Below are positions 25,071 through 33,769 of a stretch of 64,000 bases of DNA, one piece after another. Where the stretch lies: positions 1,612,001 to 1,676,000 of the forward strand of contig NZ_CP059165.1 in assembly GCF_013466425.1 (NCBI RefSeq), read 5' to 3'. The translations under genes were made by a program, and so were the position numbers. The stretch's first letter is position 1. Every line of letters begins with the position of its first letter. Origin of the DNA: Mycobacterium vicinigordonae. GTDB taxonomy: Bacteria; Actinomycetota; Actinomycetes; Mycobacteriales; Mycobacteriaceae. The notes under the pieces are model-generated. The model had not been told where the DNA came from. It worked only from the letters and a program-made list of their open reading frames with translations, and searched no databases.

Positions 25071-25382
25071 ATGACGAACCGTCACACCGTGATTGCGTGC
25101 ATGACCGTGGCCGCTGTGATCTATGGGGGAGCACCCGCGGCGAGGGCGGACGATGAAAGCTTCTTCGCTGCAGGCCGCGCCCTCGGGTACCAGTGGTCAC
25201 TGGACACCATGATCGAAGCAGGTCGGTCGATCTGCGATTCCCTCTGGCGAGGCCGGAACATCGACGAAGTCACTTTCCATACGAAGCGATACGGGCTCGT
25301 GACGCCGCAGCAAGCCCATGATTTCGTCAAGCTTTCCGTAGACGAATACTGCCCCAACTTCCGTCAATTCGTCAGTCCTTAG
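25071..25382 (+). CDS. Small secreted DUF732-like protein, last gene of the mce operon
   Basis: A 103-residue exported protein. ATG 25071 has GGAGGAG upstream, better than the earlier in-frame start. The signal peptide ends near ARA-DDE. The mature part has the DUF732 layout: FFAAGRALGYQWSLDTMIEA, GRSICDSLWRG, and a final SVDEYCPNFRQFV with the second Cys. It is related in pattern to the protein at 13167-13472, so the mce operon is flanked by members of one family. Confidence 0.78.
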   Translation: MTNRHTVIACMTVAAVIYGGAPAARADDESFFAAGRALGYQWSLDTMIEAGRSICDSLWRGRNIDEVTFHTKRYGLVTPQQAHDFVKLSVDEYCPNFRQFVSP

Positions 25383-25396
25383 CGGTTTGCCCACCC

Positions 25397-25437
25397 CCCG
25401 ACCGATGGCGACTCCGCCCGTGCCGTCATCGGTCGGG
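25397..25437 (+). terminator. Hairpin terminator of the mce operon
   Basis: CCCGACCGATG at 25397-25407 and CATCGGTCGGG at 25427-25437 form a perfect 11-bp stem with a 19-base loop, starting 15 bases after the last mce-operon stop. There is no run of T after it, which is common for mycobacterial intrinsic terminators. Confidence 0.65.
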
Positions 25438-26343
25438 CACTCGCGAGCTACGACAATCCGTGTTCTCGACCGCATCTCGTCCCACCGCTGGCGGCGATCC
25501 TCGCACAAACCCATAGCCACCTGATCGACTGATCTATCGCAGAACCCTCACTGGCATACGCTCCACCAAGGCCGGGGTTTGATCTCATCCCCCTGCGTGA
25601 GATCGTCGCCGACGACCCCACGATCGGAGGACACAGACTTGGTCCAGGCTGCGAATAGTGACACGACGCGGCTTAGCATTACGACCTGATGTCGCGCGCT
25701 CGTGCGCCAGTCGGTTTGGACGGCTTCGGCGATCCGGGGTTCACCGGACGGCTGACGACGCTCGTCGGATTCATCAATGGCCGGGGCGACATCACCTCGA
25801 CGCACTGTCGCCCGTCGCCGACTTCGTCTGGTGGCCTTACGAAACAGCGCCCAGCAGTACACGAGATGCTTGACCTCGCGGGCCTGATCATCGCTCAGGG
25901 ACGGGCGGGACTTCAGGGCGTTTAAACCGGACAAGACCGTGGAGTACATGCTCCCGGCGGTCGAAGGCGCAGCCAATCTGTCCGTTCGAACGACTTGCAA
26001 TGAAGGGATCAACGTGACGGTCATGAGCCTGTCCAACCGGTTCCCGAGGTGATCGGCGCGCAACCCGGCGTCGTCTTGATCTCGCAATCAGGCCCCCTGA
26101 AGCACACGGCACCGACCTCGTTCGCCAGCGAGCCCAATCCTTAATGGAGCGAATGAATCTGCTCACCGTATCGGTTGGCTGCCGCAGGCGATTCGTTCGT
26201 GCGCCACTCCGTGTTTGCTAAATCAGCAGGTAGAGCGCAATGCAGTAGCCTTCGAACATACCGCGCAGTAGCCAAGGCGCATTTCGAAGTTCCATGAAGT
26301 AAAGGCATATTAATCGCACCTCAAAGACTGATGCGAGCCGAAC
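25438..26343. other. About 900 bases without an intact gene
   Basis: Short coding-like stretches appear in different frames, for example VEYMLPAVEGAANLSVRTTC near 25938-26050, vaguely like the end of a wax-ester-synthase-type protein, and GAQPGVVLISQSGPLKHTA near 26055-26140. They are interrupted and have no start signals. I see no promoter or repeat that can be defended. The region ends at the stop of the convergent acyl-CoA synthetase gene. Confidence 0.45.
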
Positions 26344-27909
26344 TCACTCGTCGTCAATCGACTGGAGCACGTGTTTCATCACCTTTCCGGAGGCGTTTCG
26401 TGGCAACGACTCGTGAAACTGAACCCTTCGGGGAAGCTTGTAGCGCGCCAGCGATGCCGCCGCCCACGACCGTAGAGATTCGACATCCATGGGATGACCC
26501 CCCGCGCGAATCACGAGGTGTGCCACGGGTATCTCGCCCCACTGTTGGTCCTGGCGCCCTACGACGCTGACCTCGGCCACATCCGGGTGGCCCGCAAGGA
26601 CGTTCTCAACCTCCACGCAGTAGATGTTCTCTCCGCCGGAGATGATCATGTCATTCACCCGATCCACGACGAAGATGTAACCGTCATCATCGACGCGAAC
26701 GAGGTCGCCCGAGTGAAACCACCCGCCGCGGAAGGCTTCTGCCGTTGCCTCGGGATTGTTCCAGTACCAGAGCATCATCCCAGGGCCTCGGTAGACGATC
26801 TCACCGACGCCACCGGGCTCAACATCGCTGAGGTCCGGATTGACAACGCGGGTGTTCACCGACGACACCGGGCGTCCGACGGAACCAATCTTGCCGATCG
26901 CGTCCTCGCCTTCGAGAATACAAGTGATGGCCGTCATTTCGGTTTGACCGAAGGTGGCGATGTTAAGACAACGGGGCATGAGTTCGGCCATCTTCGCTAG
27001 CAGCGTGTCCGAAGCCGGGGCGGCGCCCCACATCGTGACTCGAAGGTTCGAGAGATCTCGGTGTGTGGTGCTCGGGTCGTCGCATACCGCCTGCCACTGC
27101 GCCGGGACCAAGAAGACAGTGCTCACCCGTTCGGCTTCGAGTAAGTCGAGCGTCCGCGTCGACGTAAAGGCACCTGTGGACATGATGACCGTGCAGGCTC
27201 CAAGGTACAGGGACCCCACGAGCGAACCGATGGCTCCGATGTGGAATAGCGGCGATGCAATGAGGTTGACCTCGTCGGGGCCGGTGAGTTGGCAGGCTCG
27301 CACGATCGTCACCGCCTGAGCATGAAGGTTCGCGTGGCACAATACAGCGCCCTTGGGGCGGCCCGTCGTGCCCGAGGTGTACATGATGAGAGCGGGCGTG
27401 TCTTCCGGCGTATCCGGCTGGAGATGTGGTTGACCCTCCTCGTCGATCAGGGAGCTGAAGGCCTCGTAGGGTTCGTCCGCTCCGTCGGCATTCACGAGAC
27501 GTGGGAGCTTCTCCAGTTCCGCGAGTGCTGCGTCGACGGCCAGCCGGGCGAGGTCGTCCACCACAACCAGGCTGACCGCGGCGTCGCGAAGGATATAGGC
27601 GATCTCGGGGCCGGCCAGACGTAGATTCACCGGTACCGCAATGGCCCCGAGTCTGGTCGTCGCCAAGAGGGTCTCGATGAACTCAGGCCGATTCCCCACG
27701 ATGATGGCAACACGGTCACCAGCTGTTACGCCGCGGTGCATCAACGCATCGGTGAGTCGGTTCACGCGATGCCGCAATTGCGACCACGTGATCGTGTTGC
27801 CCTCGTAACGTACCGCCGGTCGGCCCGGCAAGACGTCCGCGTGTCGTTCGAGTTGATTGTTCCAGTGGATTCGACGTGCGATCAGGGGTTGCTCTGGGTG
27901 CGTCGACAA
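26344..27909 (-). CDS. Acyl-CoA synthetase (FadD-type, class I adenylate-forming)
   Basis: A 521-residue AMP-dependent acyl-CoA synthetase. The P-loop-like motif is LIMYTSGTTGRPKGAVL, the adenine-binding region IATFGQTEMT, the hinge FHSGDLVRVDDDGYIFVVDR, and the late catalytic Lys lies in LPRNASGKVMKH. It converts a free carboxylic acid to its CoA ester. It follows the Rieske oxygenase gene in the same direction after 98 bases, so the acid formed by ring hydroxylation or cleavage is a likely substrate. It is one of three ligases in the island, implying several acids or a branched route. Confidence 0.92.
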   Translation of the reverse strand: MSTHPEQPLIARRIHWNNQLERHADVLPGRPAVRYEGNTITWSQLRHRVNRLTDALMHRGVTAGDRVAIIVGNRPEFIETLLATTRLGAIAVPVNLRLAGPEIAYILRDAAVSLVVVDDLARLAVDAALAELEKLPRLVNADGADEPYEAFSSLIDEEGQPHLQPDTPEDTPALIMYTSGTTGRPKGAVLCHANLHAQAVTIVRACQLTGPDEVNLIASPLFHIGAIGSLVGSLYLGACTVIMSTGAFTSTRTLDLLEAERVSTVFLVPAQWQAVCDDPSTTHRDLSNLRVTMWGAAPASDTLLAKMAELMPRCLNIATFGQTEMTAITCILEGEDAIGKIGSVGRPVSSVNTRVVNPDLSDVEPGGVGEIVYRGPGMMLWYWNNPEATAEAFRGGWFHSGDLVRVDDDGYIFVVDRVNDMIISGGENIYCVEVENVLAGHPDVAEVSVVGRQDQQWGEIPVAHLVIRAGGHPMDVESLRSWAAASLARYKLPRRVQFHESLPRNASGKVMKHVLQSIDDE

Positions 27910-28007
27910 GACGAAATCCGTTCCCGCAGTGGCCGAAAAGCATAGGAATGCGCCCGGCGGTGACGTCGACCATGCAATCGGTTCGTCGCCGCCGTGTGTG
28001 GGTTTGC

Positions 28008-29429
28008 TCAGGTGGCCTTGTTCAAACCACTGGTGTGGGATGCTCCCACATAGCGCTCGACCGCACGGTTGAACGCCGTCACGCGCACCTCTTGCTTGGA
28101 AATTAGCATGTGCTTGAGTCTGTCGCTGTGGAGACCACGCTGCACACCCGGCAGGTTGTCGAAATCCTGAACCAGCACCTTGCCGTAATTCACTTCACCC
28201 TCAGCCTTGACGACGTTCGGACGTGACTTAAATGGGCCGCGCTCGGGATGTGGCCACTCGTAGGTGCATACGTCAACCCAGCAACTGTCCGGATCGGTGG
28301 CATGCGGCCGCATGCGCAGCAGCAGAGTCGACATCGGGTTGATGTTCATTACTACACCGGGGAAAAGGAAGTAGTGCCAATCGTCGATCGCCTGGTTGGG
28401 CAACATGTCGTCGAGTGGTCGGCCGCGCGCCCCCGCCTCCTTCCGGACGTAGTCCATCAGCCACTCACGCACCGTCATCCCGTCTGCATCACGCATCGTC
28501 TCCGCGAGTTCTTCACTGCTGGGACGTAGGCCGGTGTGGAGTGGCGTATCGCCCGGATCGAGCTCGCGACCCTGGATCGCTCCACCGGTATCGGTGTACG
28601 AGTCGAGTATCGCCCTGATGTCGACCTCCTCGTATCGCATGCTAGGAACCCCGAACGGCGTGATCATTCGGCTGTGGTCGCCCATCACCTCGAAGGTCGT
28701 GTTCACGTCATCGAGCGACGGGAGGAGCTGCGGGTGGAGACCCATGGTGTGGTACGCCTCGAGGAAGGCCTCGATGGCTGTCTTCCAGTTGCACGAGAGC
28801 GGCTGAGTGACATTGGTGGTCGTCAACATGTTCTCGAAGTGATACGGCGCTAACTGGTCGACGATCGGGCCAAGGAAGTCGCGCAGCAAGACCGGCGACG
28901 TCGAATCGGGATTGAGGAACACGAAGCCCGCCCACGTATCGCACGGCACCTCGCCCAGTGAGAGGTCTTCGTCGTCGAGGCCAACGAAGCAGTGTCTATC
29001 GGGAATGTCCTTGAGGCTCCCGTCGATCTCCCACGCCCAGTGGTGGAATCGGCACTTCAGATCTTCGGTGACGCCGCAGCCGTTCCGCAGCATGTTGCCG
29101 CGGTGCAAACACACGTTGTTCAGCGCCTTGACGGAGCCATCGGCTTGACGCACGACCAAGAACTCCTGATCGGCGATGGTGTAAGTCAGGAAACTGCCCG
29201 CGTCGGGGATGTCGTCGGCGCGGCATACGTACTGCCACGTCTTCTTCCACACGCGCTCGATCTCGGCAGCCAACCACGTGGGGGAGATATATCGATCGGT
29301 CGAGATCTTGCCGTCCTCGTCGGGGAAGATGAGTTCCTCCGCGAACTGGGTTCCATCGGGGTAATTCATCCCATACCTGTGCAGGGCGTTCTCATGGTAG
29401 TAGTCGATGGACCCAACATAATCAGTCAT
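28008..29429 (-). CDS. Rieske non-heme iron oxygenase, large subunit
   Basis: A ring-hydroxylating oxygenase alpha subunit of 473 residues from ATG 29429, or 453 from ATG 29369. The Rieske cluster ligands are CLHRGNMLRNG and CRFHHWAW, and the mononuclear iron site is FLEAYHTMGLHPQ. ATG 29429 lies within the operator and has no ribosome-binding site. If GATTAT in the operator is the -10 box, translation must begin at 29369, where the sequence MNYPDGTQFAEEL suits the family. No small subunit or reductase is adjacent. It probably hydroxylates the ring system or a side chain of the imported compound and uses electrons from a ferredoxin. Confidence 0.9.
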   Translation of the reverse strand: MTDYVGSIDYYHENALHRYGMNYPDGTQFAEELIFPDEDGKISTDRYISPTWLAAEIERVWKKTWQYVCRADDIPDAGSFLTYTIADQEFLVVRQADGSVKALNNVCLHRGNMLRNGCGVTEDLKCRFHHWAWEIDGSLKDIPDRHCFVGLDDEDLSLGEVPCDTWAGFVFLNPDSTSPVLLRDFLGPIVDQLAPYHFENMLTTTNVTQPLSCNWKTAIEAFLEAYHTMGLHPQLLPSLDDVNTTFEVMGDHSRMITPFGVPSMRYEEVDIRAILDSYTDTGGAIQGRELDPGDTPLHTGLRPSSEELAETMRDADGMTVREWLMDYVRKEAGARGRPLDDMLPNQAIDDWHYFLFPGVVMNINPMSTLLLRMRPHATDPDSCWVDVCTYEWPHPERGPFKSRPNVVKAEGEVNYGKVLVQDFDNLPGVQRGLHSDRLKHMLISKQEVRVTAFNRAVERYVGASHTSGLNKAT

Positions 29430-29441
29430 ATAACTGATTTT
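29418..29441 (-). promoter_or_regulatory. Island operator, copy 3 (Rieske operon)
   Basis: Read on the minus strand: left half AAAATCAG, 8-bp spacer, right half CTGATTAT. The inner 7-bp arms AATCAGT/ACTGATT are a perfect inverted repeat. GATTAT is the probable -10 hexamer. It overlaps the first candidate start codon of the Rieske gene. Confidence 0.7.
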
Positions 29442-30712
29442 TGGCCACTGGGCTCTTCGTGTCAACACTCTCTTGAAAGGCGCGCTTGGAGCGGAAGATT
29501 TGTGCTGCCGCGACGTTCACCGGCGACACGTCGCGTCGACGCCAGCCGTCATCGTTGCGGCGCATACCTGCCAGCCGAGTTAGTGGCGCCGGAAACCGGA
29601 TGCAATGAGTTTCGATTACTCCCCGAAGGAGTGGAGTGGCCCGAAGATCCTGGTGCTTCACGCAAGTCGACCGACAAACTCTGATATTCGTTGGTATTCG
29701 CGCTGTCGCGCAGTGCAGTAGTACATGCGCGGGGCTGGAAAGGCGGCGAAACGACCGGGTATATGCAGAAGGTCTTGCTTTGTTGGTGTGTGGCCATGGC
29801 CCGGATCTACGCATTGGCCTTGCGATCCCGTTGCGCACGCGCCTTTCCCGACAGCGGCGTGGACTTCGGCTGACCTGGCGGGTTCTACGCGGAGCGCTCC
29901 AGCCAGGTCAAGGTCGAAGCGATGCTATCGGGATGGACTGGCGTCTAGTTGTACTTGCCGTTCGCCGTCGTCCTGCAATTCAGATGTACCGCCACTCAAA
30001 ATGTGTGGGCGACCTTGGCCGGGGCCGGTGGCACCATGCCCACCATCTTCATCGTGATCTCGACTGCGCTGGCGAGTGGCCGCGTTTCACGGCCAACCGC
30101 GGGGCCGACGCCACCCTGGTCATGCACGCATAGGACGTCCTGGCCGGCTACTACACGGTCTGGATGGTCTCGTATCCGGGTTGGAGCCGTCGCGCTACTG
30201 CCGCGCAAAGGCTCCTTCGTACGAAGCGGACTGCTTTGCATAGTGGGTGCCTCTCCGGTCTTCGACGTGTGGTAAGTGGTATTCATAAGGTTGCCTTCGA
30301 AATAGATCAAACCGTTAAGATGCCGATGCCGCCGCACGGAACTCGGCCTGGTTTGAGCTAGTCAGCGCTACGCCAACCTGACATCCGCTGATCACTGACG
30401 CACCGCTGGTGGCGCCGTGGGCAATCACTTCCACGCCCCTGTGGCGACCAGACCGATGGCTGAAGTCCTTGGTTCAGGTCCACTCAAGGTCGCGTGACCG
30501 GCTACACACATTGCCTTGACATATTCAGTTGCCCACATGATTATTGGGTGCATGGCCATGGACCAGCATGGAGAAGTATTCGAATCCATAGCAGCCAGCA
30601 TGGAGGACGACGCCACGCAAACCTGTGGTCAATGCTTACGCTCGTGGATGGGCCTTCTGCCGCGAAGCCCTGCCTCGCTACCTGTCGTAGTCGGCTGAAG
30701 GAGCCCTGGCAA
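29442..30712. other. Large divergent intergenic region with decayed coding pieces
   Basis: About 1.3 kb between the Rieske and Gfo/Idh genes. Fragments such as QVKVEAMLSGWTGV (ending near 29948) and FTANRGADATLVMHA (ending near 30133) look like ends of former proteins, each closed by a stop in a different frame. No intact gene was found. The last 200 bases hold the promoter and operator for the Gfo/Idh operon. Confidence 0.45.
30516..30544 (+). promoter_or_regulatory. Sigma-70-type promoter with embedded island operator, copy 4
   Basis: A -35 hexamer TTGACA (30516-30521), exactly 17 bases, and a -10 hexamer GATTAT (30539-30544). The operator at 30521-30544 (left half ATATTCAG, 8-bp spacer, right half ATGATTAT) fills the space between and includes the -10 box, so a bound repressor would block polymerase. 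It lies about 170 bases before the Gfo/Idh start. Confidence 0.75.
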
Positions 30713-31786
30713 ATGCGGATTGGAATCATCGGCGCGGGATACTGGAGTAGATATCACGCGCAGGGCTACGCCTTGCTGGACGATGCTCAGGTGGTCTCGG
30801 TGTGCGACTTGGACGCTGGCCGCGCAAAGGCATTCGCCGAAGACTTTGGCATCGATCGCATCTTCTACGATCCGTATCGACTCATCGAGGACGACGAACT
30901 CGATGTCGTCGACATCGTGGTGCCGCCGCCGACCCACTTGCGCCTGGCGACTGCAGCCATCGATGCCCGTAAGCACGTGTTGTGTGAGAAACCGATGGCG
31001 ATGACCGCAGCCGAGGCCAACGAGATGGCCCAGGCGGCGATCACCTCCAACAAGCTGCACGCAATCGGTTTCCAACGCCGGTACGACCCGGCTCACCGCT
31101 GCCTGCGACAGCTGGTCCAAGACGGATACGTGGGCGAGACGCGATACGTCTCACTGACCGTCGCCACGCCTTGGTCAGCCGTCTATGACTCGTCGCCGAC
31201 ACATAGGTGGGTGCGAAGCCGATCGGCTGGTGGCGGGTTCATGTCGCAGGTGATGGTGCACTGGATCGATCTCGCGCGGTTTGTGTTCGGAGATTTGTAC
31301 GACGTCAGCGGCACCTTCAGAACGGTGGGCACCGTTGCTGGAACGCCGCCAGAAGCAGCGCCCGACGCGGTCGACGACGTAGTGGTGGCTCATGCCAGCC
31401 TGCCCACCGGTGGTGTTGCCACGCTGTCCGGCACGTGGTCGGCTCACCATGCGACGGCCTTTCGGTGGGAGGTGTACGGCAGCGAAGGCACCCTTCGTCT
31501 CGATACGGGCTTCAAGCTCTATGGGGGCAAAGCGACCGACAGTGAGATGCATCGGATCGGCATTCCATCGACCCTGATGCCGGTCGTCGGTTCCGACTTG
31601 TTCGACATCGAGCACCGCAGTACTTTCCACGACGTCGACAGAGAGAATTTCACGTTATTCGGATGTTTGGCAAGGGATTTCGTAGATGCGATTGCAGATA
31701 GACCTACTCCACGCGCGTTCGCGACGTTCTCGGACGGCGCGCGCACACAGGAGATCATCGAATCGTGCGTCGGGACGTGGAAATGA
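30713..31786 (+). CDS. Gfo/Idh/MocA-family NAD(P)-dependent oxidoreductase
   Basis: A 357-residue protein. ATG 30713 follows GAAGGAG at good distance; the longer in-frame start would overlap the promoter region. The Rossmann fold begins MRIGIIGAGYWSRYHAQGYA. The family motif is KHVLCEKPMAMTAAEA, with the catalytic Lys, and GGGFMSQVMVHWIDLARFVFG marks the C-terminal sheet domain with its His. Such enzymes oxidise or reduce hydroxyl groups on cyclic substrates. It is the first gene of a plus-strand operon that continues with ferredoxin and P450, overlapping the ferredoxin by ATGA. Confidence 0.9.
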   Translation: MRIGIIGAGYWSRYHAQGYALLDDAQVVSVCDLDAGRAKAFAEDFGIDRIFYDPYRLIEDDELDVVDIVVPPPTHLRLATAAIDARKHVLCEKPMAMTAAEANEMAQAAITSNKLHAIGFQRRYDPAHRCLRQLVQDGYVGETRYVSLTVATPWSAVYDSSPTHRWVRSRSAGGGFMSQVMVHWIDLARFVFGDLYDVSGTFRTVGTVAGTPPEAAPDAVDDVVVAHASLPTGGVATLSGTWSAHHATAFRWEVYGSEGTLRLDTGFKLYGGKATDSEMHRIGIPSTLMPVVGSDLFDIEHRSTFHDVDRENFTLFGCLARDFVDAIADRPTPRAFATFSDGARTQEIIESCVGTWK

Positions 31787-31974
31787 AGATCGTCTTCGAT
31801 CGTGACGCCTGTGAAGGCAACGCCGTCTGCATCGCGTTATCTCCCGACCTCTTCGGTCTCGACGACGAAGGTAAGGCAATCGTCCTGGTAGATGATGTCC
31901 CTGAGCAAAGCGAAGGCTTCGCAGCGGACGCCGTGTCCATGTGCCCCGTCGCCGCGTTGCGGCTGCAGAGTTGA
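31783..31974 (+). CDS. Small 3Fe-4S-type ferredoxin for the P450
   Basis: A 63-residue ferredoxin starting at ATG 31783. Cluster ligands are CEGNAVC and the late MCPVAALRL, so three Cys in the arrangement of mycobacterial P450-linked ferredoxins. The residue usually His between the first Cys pair is Asn here, a known site of variation that tunes the cluster. SPDLFGLDDEGKA is the usual middle. It precedes the P450 by 12 bases and should deliver electrons to it. No ferredoxin reductase gene is in the island. Confidence 0.88.
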   Translation: MKIVFDRDACEGNAVCIALSPDLFGLDDEGKAIVLVDDVPEQSEGFAADAVSMCPVAALRLQS

Positions 31975-31986
31975 AAGGATCGTAGG

Positions 31987-33261
31987 TTGACTGTCAACGA
32001 ACAGCTGCGCCCCGAAACAGGTGACGCAGACTTCCTGCTGAACCCGGCCGGCGTACTGGGCGCGTTACGCGAGACGCACGGCCCTGTCGTCGCCGGAGTA
32101 GGTGAGAAGTTCGGCGAGGTCCAGCTGCCGGTAATGTTTGCCGCGCCACGGGATCGGGAGTCGTACCTGATCTTGTCCTATGCCGGCGTACTCGAGGCAC
32201 TTCGTCATCCCAGCGTCTCCCACGATGTGTTCGCGCATACATCCGAGCGGGTGATGGGACGCGCGCTCATCGGTCAGGATGCGCCGGTACACACCATCTT
32301 GCGCCGCCTCCTCATGTCGGGCTTCACACCGACACAGGTCGACTGGTGGGAAAAGCGGGGGATCATCCCCGCGTTGACATCGACGCTCGATTCGCTGGTG
32401 GGCGTCGAGCGCTTTGACCTCGTCCACGACCTCGCCGCCGTTTACCCCTATCTAGTGATCACCAACATCCTCGGATTGCCCGACGACGAACGGGAATGGG
32501 CTACCAAGATGGTCCTGTCGATGATCGCGATCGCGAGCCGGCCAATAGAAGCCTTCGACGCCTCACACCGGCTGGCTGACTACTTCCGCATGCATATCGC
32601 GCGCAAACGCGCGGAGCCAAAAGAGGATTTCATCTCGACGCTCGTCAACGCGGAGTTGGAAGACGGTCGAAAGCTCACCGACGACGAGCTGGTGAACTTC
32701 CTGCGCCACTTACTGCTTGCCGGCATCGAAACGACATACAGCACCACTGGCTGCCTCATGCACCACCTGCTCGCCCTTCCCGAGCGATGGGAGAAGCTGA
32801 AGTCCGACCCGCAGAAGTACATTCCCGCCGCCATCGAGGAAACCCTGCGAACGGAACCCGCAGGCGCATACTTCCCGCGCATTACCCGGGAGGAGATCAC
32901 GATCGAGGGTGTCACGATTCCCGCCGATACGTGGCTATTCGTGTCGCTCGTAACCGCCAATCGTGAACCCACGCGATGGGAGCGGCCCGATGAATTCGAC
33001 TTAGACCGGCCGTCCAGGTCGCACCTGGCCTTCGCCGCGGGGCCGCATACGTGTATCGGGATGCACCTCGCCCGGCGCGAGCTGACGCTCTTCCTGCGAA
33101 TGCTGATCGAGCGATTCCCAGTTCTAGCATTGGATCCGGACACTGAATTGGTGCCCATCACCGGTATCGTGGGCCGTCATCCGGATTCCCTGAAGGTGGT
33201 AAAGCCCGTAGGTATTGGGCACGGCAGCATGGCGCCTGGGCGTCGTCATCGCGCGAATTAG
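31987..33261 (+). CDS. Cytochrome P450
   Basis: A 424-residue bacterial-type P450 starting with TTG 31987 behind AAAGGATCG. The I-helix oxygen-activation motif is LLAGIETTYS, the K-helix EETLRTEP, and the heme loop FAAGPHTCIGMHLARRE with the proximal Cys. It would hydroxylate a hydrophobic substrate using the adjacent ferredoxin. The CYP family cannot be named from motifs only. A 172-base gap follows before the next gene, but the direction is unchanged. Confidence 0.93.
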   Translation: MTVNEQLRPETGDADFLLNPAGVLGALRETHGPVVAGVGEKFGEVQLPVMFAAPRDRESYLILSYAGVLEALRHPSVSHDVFAHTSERVMGRALIGQDAPVHTILRRLLMSGFTPTQVDWWEKRGIIPALTSTLDSLVGVERFDLVHDLAAVYPYLVITNILGLPDDEREWATKMVLSMIAIASRPIEAFDASHRLADYFRMHIARKRAEPKEDFISTLVNAELEDGRKLTDDELVNFLRHLLLAGIETTYSTTGCLMHHLLALPERWEKLKSDPQKYIPAAIEETLRTEPAGAYFPRITREEITIEGVTIPADTWLFVSLVTANREPTRWERPDEFDLDRPSRSHLAFAAGPHTCIGMHLARRELTLFLRMLIERFPVLALDPDTELVPITGIVGRHPDSLKVVKPVGIGHGSMAPGRRHRAN

Positions 33262-33433
33262 TCGGATGACGTATTATCTTCGGCAGGTTGCAAAGCGCTG
33301 CATGTCAGTGCAATTCGTGAATCCAGGCTACGGGACTACGTTTCTGATCGATATGGGTCTCGGAGCGGCGCAGGTGTGACTGGCGGGATGCGCCTGGTCC
33401 GACCAAACAAATTTGACGAAAGGTAGTTGTGTT

Positions 33434-33769
33434 ATGGCGAGACACGTCCTGTTGGTCTATTCGGAGCCGGTACCCGGGCAGGAAGATGAGTACAACGAGT
33501 GGTATGACGGTCTGCACCTGGACGAGCTGCTGCAGTTCGATGGAATCGTGTCGGCCGAGCGCTTCGATTTCCTTGCCCACGAGGACTTTCCGAAGCCGGA
33601 ACGAAGCCGTCTCGCGATCTACGATGTCGAGACCGACAACCCTCACGACTTCCTCCGACGTCTTCTGGGCGCTACCGAGTCGATGACGGTGAGTCCCAGC
33701 ATCGACATCAAATCCGTTCGTCTGTACGCATTCGAGTCTCGGCAGCCGCACCGCAACACTAGCCAATGA
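33434..33769 (+). CDS. EthD/dimeric alpha-beta-barrel-like protein
   Basis: A 111-residue protein from ATG 33434 (MARHVLLVYSEP), preferred to an in-frame start 21 bases upstream because ACGAAAGG lies before it. The stretch EYNEWYDGLHLDELLQFDG resembles EthD-like ferredoxin-fold proteins, with the typical Trp-Tyr and His. The family includes small helpers and enzymes of cyclic compound degradation. It overlaps the FAD dehydrogenase gene by ATGA, so the two are likely coupled. The specific role is unknown. Confidence 0.7.
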   Translation: MARHVLLVYSEPVPGQEDEYNEWYDGLHLDELLQFDGIVSAERFDFLAHEDFPKPERSRLAIYDVETDNPHDFLRRLLGATESMTVSPSIDIKSVRLYAFESRQPHRNTSQ

